A stretch of DNA of 37,635 bases from an uncultured Prevotella sp. (GTDB lineage: Bacteria; Bacteroidota; Bacteroidia; Bacteroidales; Bacteroidaceae): assembly GCA_900322035.1 (NCBI GenBank), contig ONYL01000022.1, positions 1 through 37,635 on the forward strand, given 5' to 3'. Below the pieces are notes generated by a model, which made no database searches, was not told the origin of the DNA, and worked only from the letters and a program-made list of their open reading frames with translations. Below, one piece after another: positions 6,715 through 16,441 of this stretch. The translations under genes and the position numbers were made by a program. Position 1 is the stretch's first letter. The number at the start of each line of letters is the position of its first letter.

Positions 6715-9309
6715 ATGAAACAGAATACTCTATATGGCATAGATGGAAAGTTGTTATGGCTTTTCTTCATATTTTTCTTTCTTACTGGCACTTTAGGTGC
6801 CATGGCTCAGCGAATTTCTGTGTCTGTGCCACATCATGTGGCTACAGGAGAAAATTTCCGGTTGAGCTATACGATTTCTACAAGTGATGTGGAGGATTTC
6901 CGCATTGGCGGTTTTCCGAATGGATTGGAACTTATCGCCGGACCGTATACTTCAAGGCAATCCAGCTTTATGATGGTTAACGGTCACATGAGCAGTTCTT
7001 CATCCCTCACTGTAACTTATACTCTTTATGCTTCCAAAGCCGGAAACTATGCCCTGCCGCCATTAAAAGCTATGGTGAATGGTCGGTGGCTTAGTTCAAA
7101 TGGTGCAAGAGTGTCTGTCTCTGGAGCAGCAAAAACTAATGGTGGCGCACCGAGAAACCATCAGAGTAGTAGTCAGCAATTGGATGTGGCGGGAACACCA
7201 ATAAATCGAAATGAACTTTTTATCAAGGTTAGTGCCAACAAGAAACGGGTTCACGAACAGGAACCTGTATTGCTTACTTACAAAGTCTATACAACTGTTG
7301 ATCTTACCCAGCTTGAAGGTAAAATGCCTGATCTGACGGGGTTTCATGTGCAAGAAGTGCCATTGCCACAGCAGAAAAGCTTTCATATAGAGCGCGTAGG
7401 CAATAAAAATTATCAGACCGTCACATGGAGCCAGTATGTGATGTATCCACAAATGACGGGCAAACTTGAGATACCACCAATCACATACCGCGGTATAGTC
7501 GTGCAGCAGAATCGTACAGTTGATCCCATGGAGGCTTTCCTTAATGGGGGTTCTGGGTATGTGGAAGTAAAGAAAAATATTGTAGCTCCAGGGCTTACTA
7601 TACAAGTTGACCCTCTACCTGCCAAACCGGTTGGATTCTCCGGAGGAGTGGGCAGATTCAACATCTCGGCCCAACTTGACAAGCAGTCGGTGAAAGCTGG
7701 TAACCCGATAACTTTACGTATCGTTATCGGTGGTATTGGTAATTTGAAGTTATTGAAGCAGCCTGTTGTCAACTTCCCAAAGGATTTTGATAAATATGAT
7801 GCGAAGGTGACGGACAAGACCAAACTCACAGCAAATGGAGTGGAAGGAAATATGATTTATGATTTTCTTGCAGTTCCCCGCAATGAGGGTAAATTTACAA
7901 TACCGGCTGTTGAGTTTGTTTATTATGACACTCAGCTTAATCAGTATCGGACTCTTCGTACTCAGCCTTTCACAGTAGAAGTGGGGAAGGGTGTTGGTTC
8001 CAGTTCGTCTGAAAGTTTTGATGATATGAAGGATAAGGATATTCATTCCATTAAGCAAGGAGAGACAGAACTGCATCCAATGAATGAATTCTTTTTCGGC
8101 AGTGTGAGCTATTGGGTAGCCCTTTTAGTCCCGTTGATTGCTTTTATTATTCTACTTGTCATCTTCCGTCAGCGTGCCATTGAGAATGCCGATGTAGTGA
8201 AGATGCGTGGGAAAAAGGCAAACCGCATTGCATTCAAGCATCTTCGCCATGCCCGCGATTTAATGTTCGCAAGCAAGAGAAGTGAATTCTACGACGAGGT
8301 ACTACGTGCTTTATGGGGCTATGTCAGCAATAAACTCAATATGCCTGTAGAGAAACTTTCGCGAGATAATATCTCAGAAATGTTGGAAAGTCATGGTGTT
8401 AACCCCGAAACCATCCAGAAGTTTATTAATGCCTTGGATGAGTGTGAGTATGAGCGTTTTGCTCCAGGCGATTCAGAGGGCAATATGAGTAAAACTTTCG
8501 AGTCGGCCATGACGGCTATAGAGAATATTGAAAATGTAATGAAACAAAACAAAAAGTCTAAGAAGACAGTTTTGTCGGTACTTCTTTTTCTGGCTATTCT
8601 TTTTCCAATGGAAGCTGGGGCCATTACAAAGGAGAATGCTGACAATGAATATCTTAAAGGCAACTACCATCAGGCCATAAAGGATTATCAAGAACTGCTT
8701 AAGAAAGGAGCCAGTGCTGACATTTATTACAATTTGGGCAATGCCTATTTTCGTTCACAGGATGTCCCTCATGCCGTACTCAATTATGAGCGTGCATCAA
8801 TGTTGTCTCCCGGCGATAAAGATATACGATTTAATCTTGAGTTCGCTCGGTCACGTACAATTGACCAGATAGCTCCGAAAAGTGAGATGTTTTTTGTTAC
8901 CTGGTATAAGGCACTTGTAAATTTTACGAGTGTCGACAATTGGGCGACAACTGCCATTGTCTCCATAATAGCCGCGCTACTGCTGGTGCTGACCTACTTG
9001 TTTGGCCCGACAGTTCTTTCGCGTAAGATAGGCTTTTTTGGAGGCATTGTCTTCTTTGTGGTTTTCCTGCTGAGTAATCTTTTCGCATTTCAGCAGAAAG
9101 AGCAGTTGATTAATCGTCGGGGGGCAATTATCATGTCCAGTTCTGTGAATGTGAAAAAAACACCAGCAAAGAACTCTGGTGAATCCTTTATTCTCCACGA
9201 AGGTACGCGGGTGGAGATATCAGATAAGAGTCTTCCTGATTGGAGAGGCATAAAGCTTGCTGACGGAAGAGAAGGCTGGGTACTTACACATCAATTGGAA
9301 GAAATATAA
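6715..9309 (+). CDS. Fused BatD-BatE membrane protein
   Basis: One continuous 864-residue frame contains two proteins that are normally separate. Residues 1-608 match BatD: a signal peptide ending near AMAQ, repeated beta-rich periplasmic domains, a membrane helix near 463-483 (YWVALLVPLIAFIILLVIF) and a cytoplasmic helical domain. Residues 609-864 match BatE: a signal-like helix beginning at Met609 (8539), TPR motifs (YYNLGNAYFRSQDVPHA), two membrane helices and a C-terminal SH3-like domain (SSVNVKKTP to GWVLTHQL). The topology still works, because the BatE signal would act as a membrane helix. A GTG at 6685 would extend the frame by 10 residues, but that stretch is a hairpin, so ATG 6715 is preferred. 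Confidence 0.82.
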   Translation: MKQNTLYGIDGKLLWLFFIFFFLTGTLGAMAQRISVSVPHHVATGENFRLSYTISTSDVEDFRIGGFPNGLELIAGPYTSRQSSFMMVNGHMSSSSSLTVTYTLYASKAGNYALPPLKAMVNGRWLSSNGARVSVSGAAKTNGGAPRNHQSSSQQLDVAGTPINRNELFIKVSANKKRVHEQEPVLLTYKVYTTVDLTQLEGKMPDLTGFHVQEVPLPQQKSFHIERVGNKNYQTVTWSQYVMYPQMTGKLEIPPITYRGIVVQQNRTVDPMEAFLNGGSGYVEVKKNIVAPGLTIQVDPLPAKPVGFSGGVGRFNISAQLDKQSVKAGNPITLRIVIGGIGNLKLLKQPVVNFPKDFDKYDAKVTDKTKLTANGVEGNMIYDFLAVPRNEGKFTIPAVEFVYYDTQLNQYRTLRTQPFTVEVGKGVGSSSSESFDDMKDKDIHSIKQGETELHPMNEFFFGSVSYWVALLVPLIAFIILLVIFRQRAIENADVVKMRGKKANRIAFKHLRHARDLMFASKRSEFYDEVLRALWGYVSNKLNMPVEKLSRDNISEMLESHGVNPETIQKFINALDECEYERFAPGDSEGNMSKTFESAMTAIENIENVMKQNKKSKKTVLSVLLFLAILFPMEAGAITKENADNEYLKGNYHQAIKDYQELLKKGASADIYYNLGNAYFRSQDVPHAVLNYERASMLSPGDKDIRFNLEFARSRTIDQIAPKSEMFFVTWYKALVNFTSVDNWATTAIVSIIAALLLVLTYLFGPTVLSRKIGFFGGIVFFVVFLLSNLFAFQQKEQLINRRGAIIMSSSVNVKKTPAKNSGESFILHEGTRVEISDKSLPDWRGIKLADGREGWVLTHQLEEI

Positions 9310-9390
9310 TATTAAGGAGAAATATGGTTGGGTGATTCATCTTGATGAGGCCGATGCTTCTTAAGTGTTTCTCTCCGCCAGATCTGTGAA

Positions 9391-10086
9391 ATGATGAACA
9401 TTCAGTCATTATTGGATTTAGACCGCGAACTGTTCTTCAACCTCAATGGAGGCGGTTCTCTATTTATGGATGGATTTATGCAGGTCCTTACATCAGGACT
9501 TACATGGGTTCCTTTGTATATTGCTTTGGTATGTCTTGTTGTCAAAAACAATGAGACAATGCAGCAAATTATACTTGTCGTGGGATCTGCGGCCTTATGT
9601 GTCTTTTTGTCGGATGTGATGGCTGACCTGATCATGAAGCCATTGGTTGCACGTTATCGGCCATCTAATGACCCTGAGATTAAATATTTAGTACATGTCG
9701 TTAATGCGTTTAGAGGAGGTGATTATGGCTTTTTCTCAGCTCATGCCTCTAACACAATGTCTTTAGCAGTATTTTTTTGCTTGCTTGTCCGTAATAAAAC
9801 TTTCAATCTATTCATGATCTGTTGGTCACTTGTCAATTGCTATACACGGATTTATCTTGGTCTACATTATCCGCTTGATATTGTCTGTGGTCTTGCATGG
9901 GGCGCATTGGTTGGAGTAGTTGTTTATTACTTGTTTTATGCGAAGATTTATAAACGTGTAAGTGTGAAGATTACTTACGTCTCCTCTCAATACACTTCAA
10001 CAGGTTATTCCCTTCTTGATATAAATATAGTGCTCAACGTGTTGACTTTGACCTTAGTTGCAGCACTTGTTCTATCGCTTATTTGA
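9391..10086 (+). CDS. PAP2-family membrane phosphatase
   Basis: This 231-residue integral membrane protein has the three PAP2 phosphatase signatures in order: KPLVARYRP (about 83-91), FFSAHAS (about 113-119, with the active-site His) and RIYLGLHYPLDI (about 153-164, with the second His and the Asp). About six hydrophobic segments surround them. Family members remove phosphate from undecaprenyl diphosphate, lipid A or related lipids on the periplasmic face of the membrane. The substrate cannot be told from sequence alone. ATG codons at 9391 and 9394 are equivalent candidates. Its 3' end lies 7 bases from the next start. Confidence 0.87.
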   Translation: MMNIQSLLDLDRELFFNLNGGGSLFMDGFMQVLTSGLTWVPLYIALVCLVVKNNETMQQIILVVGSAALCVFLSDVMADLIMKPLVARYRPSNDPEIKYLVHVVNAFRGGDYGFFSAHASNTMSLAVFFCLLVRNKTFNLFMICWSLVNCYTRIYLGLHYPLDIVCGLAWGALVGVVVYYLFYAKIYKRVSVKITYVSSQYTSTGYSLLDINIVLNVLTLTLVAALVLSLI

Positions 10087-10093
10087 TAACGCT

Positions 10094-11359
10094 ATGGATA
10101 CAAAACATATACAAATCAGTGATTTCAATTATCCTCTTCCCGCCGAAAGAATTGCGAAGTTCCCTGTGACTCCCCGTGATCATAGCAAATTGCTTATCTA
10201 TGATCATGGTGTGGTGAATGAGGATATTTTTTATAATTTGCCTAAGCATTTGCATTCGGGTATTCTGATGGTGGCCAATAATACACGGGTCATACAGGCT
10301 CGTCTACATTTTCATAAGGATACAGGGGCTTTGATCGAGGTATTCTTGATGGAGCCGGCAGCACCTTCAGACTATGAGCAGATTTTTCAGACCACAGGGC
10401 ATTGCTCCTGGCTATGCATGATTGGCAACTTGAAGAAGTGGAAGGAAGGCTCTCTCCAACGAGAGTTTACGGTTAACGGCAAGTCCCTCATGCTTAAAGC
10501 TACTCTTGATCGTGAACGGAGTGCGCATAGTGCAACGGGGACCAACTATTGGGTTGACTTCGACTGGGATGCCCCTTCTACTTCTTTTGCAGAGATTTTG
10601 GATTCTGTTGGTGAGCTTCCCATTCCTCCATACCTTAACAGAGCAACGGAGGAGAGCGACAAAACTACCTACCAGACCGTGTATTCTAAGATCAAAGGGA
10701 GTGTGGCTGCTCCAACAGCTGGACTCCATTTTACAAATCAAGTTCTGGAGGCTATTGAGAGGTTGGGCGTAGAGCGAGAGGAAGTCACACTCCATGTTGG
10801 GGCTGGTACCTTCAAGCCCGTTAAAAGTAAAGAGATTGAAGGTCATGAGATGCACTCTGAGTTTATCTGCGTTCATCGGCATACTTTGCAAAACCTTGTC
10901 AAGCATAACGCTTGTGCCTTTGCTATTGGCACGACCAGTGTGCGTACGTTGGAGAGCTTATACTATGTGGGCGTTGCTATAGCACTCAATCCAACGGCTA
11001 ATGAAGATCAGCTTCACGTTGAGCAGTGGGCACCTTACGACTTACCTCATAATGACGAGGGATTGGTTGTTGTGAATGGTTCTCCCATAACACCAGTGCA
11101 GGCTATTAATAATATTATTGATTGGTTGGACCGTGATGGGTTGGAAGCATTGCATACCAGCACACAGATCATTATCGCTCCAGGTTATAAGTATAAGATT
11201 GTTAAGATGTTATTAACCAATTTTCACCAACCTCAATCAACATTGTTGTTGCTTGTTAGTGCATTTGTCAATGGTGATTGGCGTAAAATCTACGATTATG
11301 CTCTCAACCATGGATTTCGGTTTCTGAGTTATGGCGACAGTTCGTTGCTTATCCCTTAA
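10094..11359 (+). CDS. queA: S-adenosylmethionine:tRNA ribosyltransferase-isomerase (QueA family, long form)
   Basis: This enzyme transfers and rearranges the ribosyl of S-adenosylmethionine onto 7-aminomethyl-7-deazaguanine in tRNA, making epoxyqueuosine. Diagnostic motifs are NNTRVIQARL near residue 68, VAAPTAGLHFT near 213, LHVGAGTFKPVK near 240 and TNFHQPQSTLLLL near 375. At 421 residues it is longer than the usual 340-360 of QueA. Bacteroidales carry such a long relative, so it may be a paralogue and not the sole QueA. ATG 10094 is chosen: the first in-frame ATG, at 10058, lies inside the PAP2 gene, whereas MDTKHIQISDFNYPLPAERIA matches the family start. Confidence 0.85.
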   Translation: MDTKHIQISDFNYPLPAERIAKFPVTPRDHSKLLIYDHGVVNEDIFYNLPKHLHSGILMVANNTRVIQARLHFHKDTGALIEVFLMEPAAPSDYEQIFQTTGHCSWLCMIGNLKKWKEGSLQREFTVNGKSLMLKATLDRERSAHSATGTNYWVDFDWDAPSTSFAEILDSVGELPIPPYLNRATEESDKTTYQTVYSKIKGSVAAPTAGLHFTNQVLEAIERLGVEREEVTLHVGAGTFKPVKSKEIEGHEMHSEFICVHRHTLQNLVKHNACAFAIGTTSVRTLESLYYVGVAIALNPTANEDQLHVEQWAPYDLPHNDEGLVVVNGSPITPVQAINNIIDWLDRDGLEALHTSTQIIIAPGYKYKIVKMLLTNFHQPQSTLLLLVSAFVNGDWRKIYDYALNHGFRFLSYGDSSLLIP

Positions 11360-11410
11360 GGTGGATTGGCTGATTGGGGAACAAACATACATACTTCTAA
11401 ATTTGAAAAT

Positions 11411-12634
11411 ATGAAAATTGGAGATAGAGTAAGATTCCTGAATGATGTTGGCGGCGGTGTGGTCGCTGGATTTCAGGGTAACAGCATAGTTTTGGTTGAG
11501 GATGCCGATGGTTTTCAGATTCCTACATCTGTCAATGACGTAGTTGTTGAAGAGGATAGTGACTATTCAACAACGCGTGTGGTAAGCAAACGAGGGGAGA
11601 AGAAGCCTCAGACGATAAATCACGATGGTAGATCAATCTCATCGTTACTTCGGGACGGTCAGGACACCACGGAATCAGAAACTGAAATAGAAGAGGATCC
11701 GGCCGACGGGGACATTACCTATCAGCGGAAACCAGAGGAGCGCAAGGAGGGAAACAGACTAAATGTGATCCTTGCCTTTGTGCCGATGGATGTCAAGAAC
11801 CTCTCAAATACCCGTTTCGAGGTATACCTTATCAATGACTGCAATTACGACATGCTTTATGTTTACAGTGTTGCGGAGGGAAACAATTGGACTTTAAGAC
11901 AACGTGGCTATGTAGAGCCAAATACAAAGCTCTTCTTGGAAGAAGTAGGTTTTGAGGATTTGGATGAGATGCAGCATATCGGCATCCAGTTGTTGGCTTT
12001 TAAATCCACAAAGCCTTATGTGCCGAAGTCACCGATAGATTTAAGGTTCCGTATTAATCCGGTTCGTTTCTATAAATATCATTGTTATGAAAAGACGATA
12101 TATTTCGAGTCCCCTGTGCTGATGTTCAAACTTGTCGAAGAGGACAAGCCCATGATAACGACAACCATTGACGCTCAGGAGATGAAACGTCAGATGTTTT
12201 CTTCAAACGAAACAGCAAAGGAAACAGACACTAAATCACAAGCCAGAATCCATTCCAAGTCTTCGGCTGAGGAGCCCTTAAGACGATATGATGACAGTCA
12301 GAGTAAAGGCAATAAGAAGCATTCTCCCTATTACAGATATCGCTCTTTGGACAATACCGTTGTCGTAGACCTTCATGCGAATGAGATTTTAGAGACTACA
12401 AATGGTATGAGCAATGTGGACATTCTAAATTATCAATTGAAGATCTTCCGAGACACATTGGCCGAGTTTGCGAAAGCTAAGGGGACAAAGATCGTTTTCA
12501 TCCACGGTAAGGGCGAAGGCGTTTTGCGACGTGCTCTCATCAATGATCTGCAATACCGCTATAAGAAATATACTTATCAAGATGCATCGTTCCAGGAATA
12601 TGGGTATGGGGCCACACAAGTTACGATCAGATAA
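11411..12634 (+). CDS. DUF2027 protein with C-terminal Smr domain
   Basis: This 407-residue cytoplasmic protein begins with an SH3-like segment (MKIGDRVRFLNDVGGG). A linker rich in D/E/K follows, then a DUF2027-like beta domain (about 115-260), a second charged linker, and a C-terminal Smr (MutS-related) domain (about 328-405). The Smr part shows VVDLHANEI and the FIHGKGEGVLRRAL motif, where HGKG is the conserved nuclease/nucleic-acid binding loop. The natural role in Bacteroidetes is not established. ATG 11411 is preferred over an upstream in-frame TTG at 11366, which directly follows the previous gene and gives a non-conserved extension. nadE follows 14 bases downstream. Confidence 0.85.
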   Translation: MKIGDRVRFLNDVGGGVVAGFQGNSIVLVEDADGFQIPTSVNDVVVEEDSDYSTTRVVSKRGEKKPQTINHDGRSISSLLRDGQDTTESETEIEEDPADGDITYQRKPEERKEGNRLNVILAFVPMDVKNLSNTRFEVYLINDCNYDMLYVYSVAEGNNWTLRQRGYVEPNTKLFLEEVGFEDLDEMQHIGIQLLAFKSTKPYVPKSPIDLRFRINPVRFYKYHCYEKTIYFESPVLMFKLVEEDKPMITTTIDAQEMKRQMFSSNETAKETDTKSQARIHSKSSAEEPLRRYDDSQSKGNKKHSPYYRYRSLDNTVVVDLHANEILETTNGMSNVDILNYQLKIFRDTLAEFAKAKGTKIVFIHGKGEGVLRRALINDLQYRYKKYTYQDASFQEYGYGATQVTIR

Positions 12635-12648
12635 TTAGGACTACGACT

Positions 12649-14598
12649 ATGAACTATGGATTCTTAAAGGTCGCGGCTGCTGTCCCGACGGTGAGAGTGG
12701 CCGACTGTGAATACAACTGCAATCAGATAGAGCAACTTATTTTGCAGGCCGAGACGCAGGGCGTTGAAATTGTTGTCTTTCCCGAGTTGTCTATAACCGG
12801 GTACACTTGCCAAGACCTGTTTCGCCAGTCTCAATTATTATCTTCATCTGAGGCTGCTGTTGCGCGACTTGTCCGGTTCTCTGCCGACAAAGACGTTATC
12901 GTTATTGTAGGAGCGCCAGTGCCTGCGGGAGATTTGTTGCTCAACGCTGCGATAGTCTTCCAGAAAGGCAAGTTGTTGGGCATCGTTCCGAAAACTTATT
13001 TGCCCAATTATGCCGAATTTTATGAGAAGCGCTGGTTCGCTTCTTCTCAAGACTTGCGACCAACTCCCGTAAACTATGCTGGTGAGCAGCTTATTGTTCA
13101 TTCCGACCCCATGTTGTTTACTACTGCTGAAGGAGTCCGCTTTGGTATTGAGATCTGTGAGGATGTTTGGGCACCAACTCCTCCCAGTAATCATTTGGCT
13201 CTTGCCGGAGCCGACTTGATTTTCAATCTTTCGGCCAGTGACGAGCTTATTGGCAAACATGCCTATCTTGAGAGTTTGCTGTCTCAGCAGAGTGCCCGTA
13301 CCATATCCGGCTATGTTTACAGTGGATGTGGATTCGGTGAGAGCACACAGGACGTGGTCTATGGTGGAAATGCCATTATCTATGAGAACGGGCAACTGTT
13401 GGCAGAAAGCAAGCGTTTTTCGATGGATCCCTACTTGCAAACTGCACAAATCGATATAGAACGCCTTCGAACAGAACGACGAACAAATACTACATTCGTT
13501 AATGCTCAACGCAGGATGCTCAGCGAGTCTGTATGCACTATTCACTGTGAGTCCGTGCATAATCATCCGTTTAAACTCGAACGCCATTTTGATCCGCTTC
13601 CCTTTGTTCCGACAGATGAGAAGCGTGATTCAACCTGTGAGGATATTTTTACCATTCAAGCTATGGGATTGGTGAAGCGTCTGCAACATACCCATAGTAG
13701 CAAAGTGGTGTTGGGGATCAGCGGTGGACTTGATTCGACCCTTGCATTGTTAGTCTGTGTTAGAGCTTTTCAGTTGTTGAGACTTGACCGAAAAGGTATT
13801 TATGGCGTAACAATGCCAGGATTTGGTACTACCGATCGCACATATCATAATGCCATTCATCTTATGGAGAGCCTTGGTATCAGTATCCGAGAGATATCTA
13901 TAGCCAAGAGTGTGACCCAGCATTTTGAGGACATTGGTCATGACATTCATGTTCATGATGTCACATATGAGAATGGACAAGCACGCGAGCGTACGCAAAT
14001 ACTTATGGACTTGAGCAATCAAGTAGGAGGCTTGGTCGTTGGAACCGGTGACCTTTCGGAATTGGCTTTAGGATGGGCCACTTACAATGGCGACCATATG
14101 AGCATGTATGGAGTAAACAGCTCCATTCCTAAAACGCTCATTAAGACCCTTGTGGCTTATGCTGCATCGCAGCTTGATGCCACATCAAAGGCTATTCTTC
14201 TTGATATTATAGATACACCAATATCTCCAGAATTGATACCGGCCGATGATAACGGTAATATCCAGCAAAAGACGGAGGACCTTGTAGGCCCTTATGAGCT
14301 CCACGACTTCTTCCTCTACTATTTTTTGCGGTTGGGCTTTTCACCTCGAAAGATCTTTCTTATGGCCAAGAACGCTTTTGATCATCCTGATCGTGCTTTT
14401 GCGTCTCATCATGATGGCGATGAAATCAAGAAATGGTTGCTTACTTTCTTGCGCCGCTTCTTTGCCCAGCAATTTAAGCGAAGTTGTCTGCCCGACGGGC
14501 CTAAAGTGGGAAGTGTCAGTCTCAGTCCCCGTGGCGACTGGCGAATGCCTTCGGATGCCATGTCGACACAATGGATTAAAGAGGCTGAGGTGATGTGA
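12649..14598 (+). CDS. nadE: NAD+ synthetase, glutamine-hydrolysing
   Basis: This 649-residue enzyme converts deamido-NAD+ to NAD+ using ATP and ammonia from glutamine. The N-terminal nitrilase-type glutaminase domain (about 1-290) shows the catalytic triad: Glu46 in FPELSITGYTC, Lys near 115 in PKTYLPNY, and Cys near 170 in GIEICEDVW. The C-terminal synthetase domain (about 330-649) has the ATP pyrophosphatase loop GISGGLDSTLAL near 355-366 and VGTGDLSELALGW near 463. Length is typical for the two-domain bacterial form. It is closely spaced after the Smr gene and probably co-transcribed. Confidence 0.95.
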   Translation: MNYGFLKVAAAVPTVRVADCEYNCNQIEQLILQAETQGVEIVVFPELSITGYTCQDLFRQSQLLSSSEAAVARLVRFSADKDVIVIVGAPVPAGDLLLNAAIVFQKGKLLGIVPKTYLPNYAEFYEKRWFASSQDLRPTPVNYAGEQLIVHSDPMLFTTAEGVRFGIEICEDVWAPTPPSNHLALAGADLIFNLSASDELIGKHAYLESLLSQQSARTISGYVYSGCGFGESTQDVVYGGNAIIYENGQLLAESKRFSMDPYLQTAQIDIERLRTERRTNTTFVNAQRRMLSESVCTIHCESVHNHPFKLERHFDPLPFVPTDEKRDSTCEDIFTIQAMGLVKRLQHTHSSKVVLGISGGLDSTLALLVCVRAFQLLRLDRKGIYGVTMPGFGTTDRTYHNAIHLMESLGISIREISIAKSVTQHFEDIGHDIHVHDVTYENGQARERTQILMDLSNQVGGLVVGTGDLSELALGWATYNGDHMSMYGVNSSIPKTLIKTLVAYAASQLDATSKAILLDIIDTPISPELIPADDNGNIQQKTEDLVGPYELHDFFLYYFLRLGFSPRKIFLMAKNAFDHPDRAFASHHDGDEIKKWLLTFLRRFFAQQFKRSCLPDGPKVGSVSLSPRGDWRMPSDAMSTQWIKEAEVM

Positions 14599-14646
14599 TA
14601 GAATTGTCGACTTCCGATCTGCTCGTCAACGCAAAAGAAGTTTTTC

Positions 14647-15480
14647 ATGAAAAAGATAAAAAAGAAACAATTCCTGCTTGGCTTTCTGATTGCAACATTC
14701 CTCTTAGCTCTCGTGCGCCTTATTTTTCCAGGCATTGCTACAGATCATAAGTCTTCGGCGGAGATCACGAGGCCCGATAAGGAAGCACAGAACACATCTT
14801 TGTCGGTCTCGGAGGTAACACCAACACCCATGTCTTTTCGCTACGACAGCTGCATGAGTATACCTCTGCCCAAGGGAATCGAATTCTTCAAGCATGATGG
14901 AAGACTTGTTAAAGAGAGAATATACAGTGTGCCTAATTTTGGTAACACCTTTCCCGATCTCAACGACGTTCAGTTGCTCGCAGCCCAGCGTTGGGGAGTT
15001 AGGCCTTCCGATAATACTGCCGATATGGATAAGCGGAAGAACCGGCTTGTCTACGTTGGCAGCAATCCCTATTTCTATGTTGACAGATTGCGCAACAGCC
15101 AGCCATTTCTTGTGCCCCGAGCTTCTGTCCTTTTGCAGGATATTGGCCGAAATTTTTTCGACAGCCTTCAGCACAAGGGGATTCCTTTGCACAAAGTGAT
15201 AGTTACCAGTGTGATGCGTAGTGAGTATGATATGCAGAAATTGCGTGGACATAATTCCAACGCGTCACAAAATAGCTGTCATCGATATGGTACTACTTTT
15301 GATCTCTGCTACAACCGTTATAAAACGATAGAAGATCCGGAAGGTCCGAACAGAAGGGCTGTAAGGAATGATACGTTGAAATGGGTGTTGGCCGAAGTCC
15401 TTGACGATCTGAGACAAGACAACAGATGCTATATCAAATATGAGGTAAACCAAGGATGTTTCCACATCACCGTCAGGTGA
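14647..15480 (+). CDS. Membrane-anchored M15-like putative peptidase (DUF5715-type)
   Basis: This 277-residue protein has one N-terminal hydrophobic segment after a lysine-rich start (about 9-29), so it is anchored or secreted to the periplasm. The C-terminal region holds NSCHRYGTTFDLCYNRY (about 205-221), fitting the SxHxxGxxxD zinc site of D-Ala-D-Ala carboxypeptidases of family M15. The final segment, VNQGCFHITV, supplies the expected third ligand His. Two further Cys near the zinc motif are unusual. By family it may cut or bind peptidoglycan peptides, but activity is inference. It follows nadE by 48 bases. Confidence 0.7.
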   Translation: MKKIKKKQFLLGFLIATFLLALVRLIFPGIATDHKSSAEITRPDKEAQNTSLSVSEVTPTPMSFRYDSCMSIPLPKGIEFFKHDGRLVKERIYSVPNFGNTFPDLNDVQLLAAQRWGVRPSDNTADMDKRKNRLVYVGSNPYFYVDRLRNSQPFLVPRASVLLQDIGRNFFDSLQHKGIPLHKVIVTSVMRSEYDMQKLRGHNSNASQNSCHRYGTTFDLCYNRYKTIEDPEGPNRRAVRNDTLKWVLAEVLDDLRQDNRCYIKYEVNQGCFHITVR

Positions 15481-15646
15481 TCTACGACTCATTACAGTTG
15501 TAAAACGAGAAAAGAGACATAGAACAAAAGATACTATAAGAGATGCTAATTTTCAAACGGCTTTTTCGGAACAGATGTTTGGGAATGCGCACAACAATTT
15601 TGTGTGGGAGAACGGACAAAGAGTACTATAAAAAGTAGAACCAAAG

Positions 15647-16384
15647 ATGAATACAGCAATAGTTGTAGGTGCGAGCTCAGGCATAGGGCAGGAAATAGCT
15701 TCGCGGTTGATTACCAAAGGTTGGCGAGTCGCCTTGGCAGCACGTCGCAGGTCTTTGTTGTTGCCACTATTGGATAAAGCCCCAAATGGTTCCATAGCTG
15801 TGCAATTAGATGTCTGTGAAGATTCGGCTGTTACTCTACTGGATCAAATCTTCCAGCGCATGGGACATGTTGATCTCTATTTTCATGTCTCAGGCATAGG
15901 CAAGATGAACGCCTCGCTCCTTCCGGACATCGAAGAATCAACGGTCCTCACCAATGCTTATGGGTTCACCCGCATGGTAGGTGAAGCTTATCGGCTGATG
16001 ACAGCACAAGGAGGTGGACATATTGCAGTTGTTTCAAGTATTGCAGGTGTCCGCGGATTGGGAGCTGCCCCAAGCTATAGCGCAACAAAAGCTTTTCAGC
16101 ATTTCTATTTACAAGCTTTGGAGCAGCAAGCTCACGTAAGCAAGACCAAAGTCGGATTCACGGAGATCAGACCTGGATTCATTGATACGCCTTTACTGAA
16201 AGGCAGTCACTTTCCAATGACCATGCCTTTAGGTTACGCTGTAGATAGAATCATGAGGGCCGTTGAGGCACATCGTCATGTAGTGATTATAGATTGGCGC
16301 TATCGGGTGCTTGTCTTTCTTTGGAGATGTGTACCGGCATGCTTATGGAGACGTATGAATGTAGGCATTCTCCAGAAAAGGTGA
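15647..16384 (+). CDS. Short-chain dehydrogenase/reductase (SDR)
   Basis: This 245-residue classical SDR oxidoreductase has the dinucleotide-binding GASSGIG at residues 8-14, a catalytic Ser near 130-131 (VVSSIAG), and Tyr144 with Lys148 in YSATK. The C-terminal 30 residues are hydrophobic and basic (VLVFLWRCVPACLWRRM), suggesting attachment to the membrane. The substrate cannot be assigned. It is the last + strand gene, preceded by 166 bases in which I see no clear promoter, and it converges on the - strand beta-galactosidase. Confidence 0.87.
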   Translation: MNTAIVVGASSGIGQEIASRLITKGWRVALAARRRSLLLPLLDKAPNGSIAVQLDVCEDSAVTLLDQIFQRMGHVDLYFHVSGIGKMNASLLPDIEESTVLTNAYGFTRMVGEAYRLMTAQGGGHIAVVSSIAGVRGLGAAPSYSATKAFQHFYLQALEQQAHVSKTKVGFTEIRPGFIDTPLLKGSHFPMTMPLGYAVDRIMRAVEAHRHVVIIDWRYRVLVFLWRCVPACLWRRMNVGILQKR

Positions 16385-16441
16385 AGTCACTTCCCAATTT
16401 TCGTCTTTTCATTATTCAATGACTGTTTGTTGATGGCAGCT

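Noticed and set aside
1501-12651. Shared CTACGACTATG at about 1501-1511 and just before nadE (12641-12651)
   Set aside because: An 11-base match only; at 1509 the ATG opens just 10 codons, so it is treated as chance.
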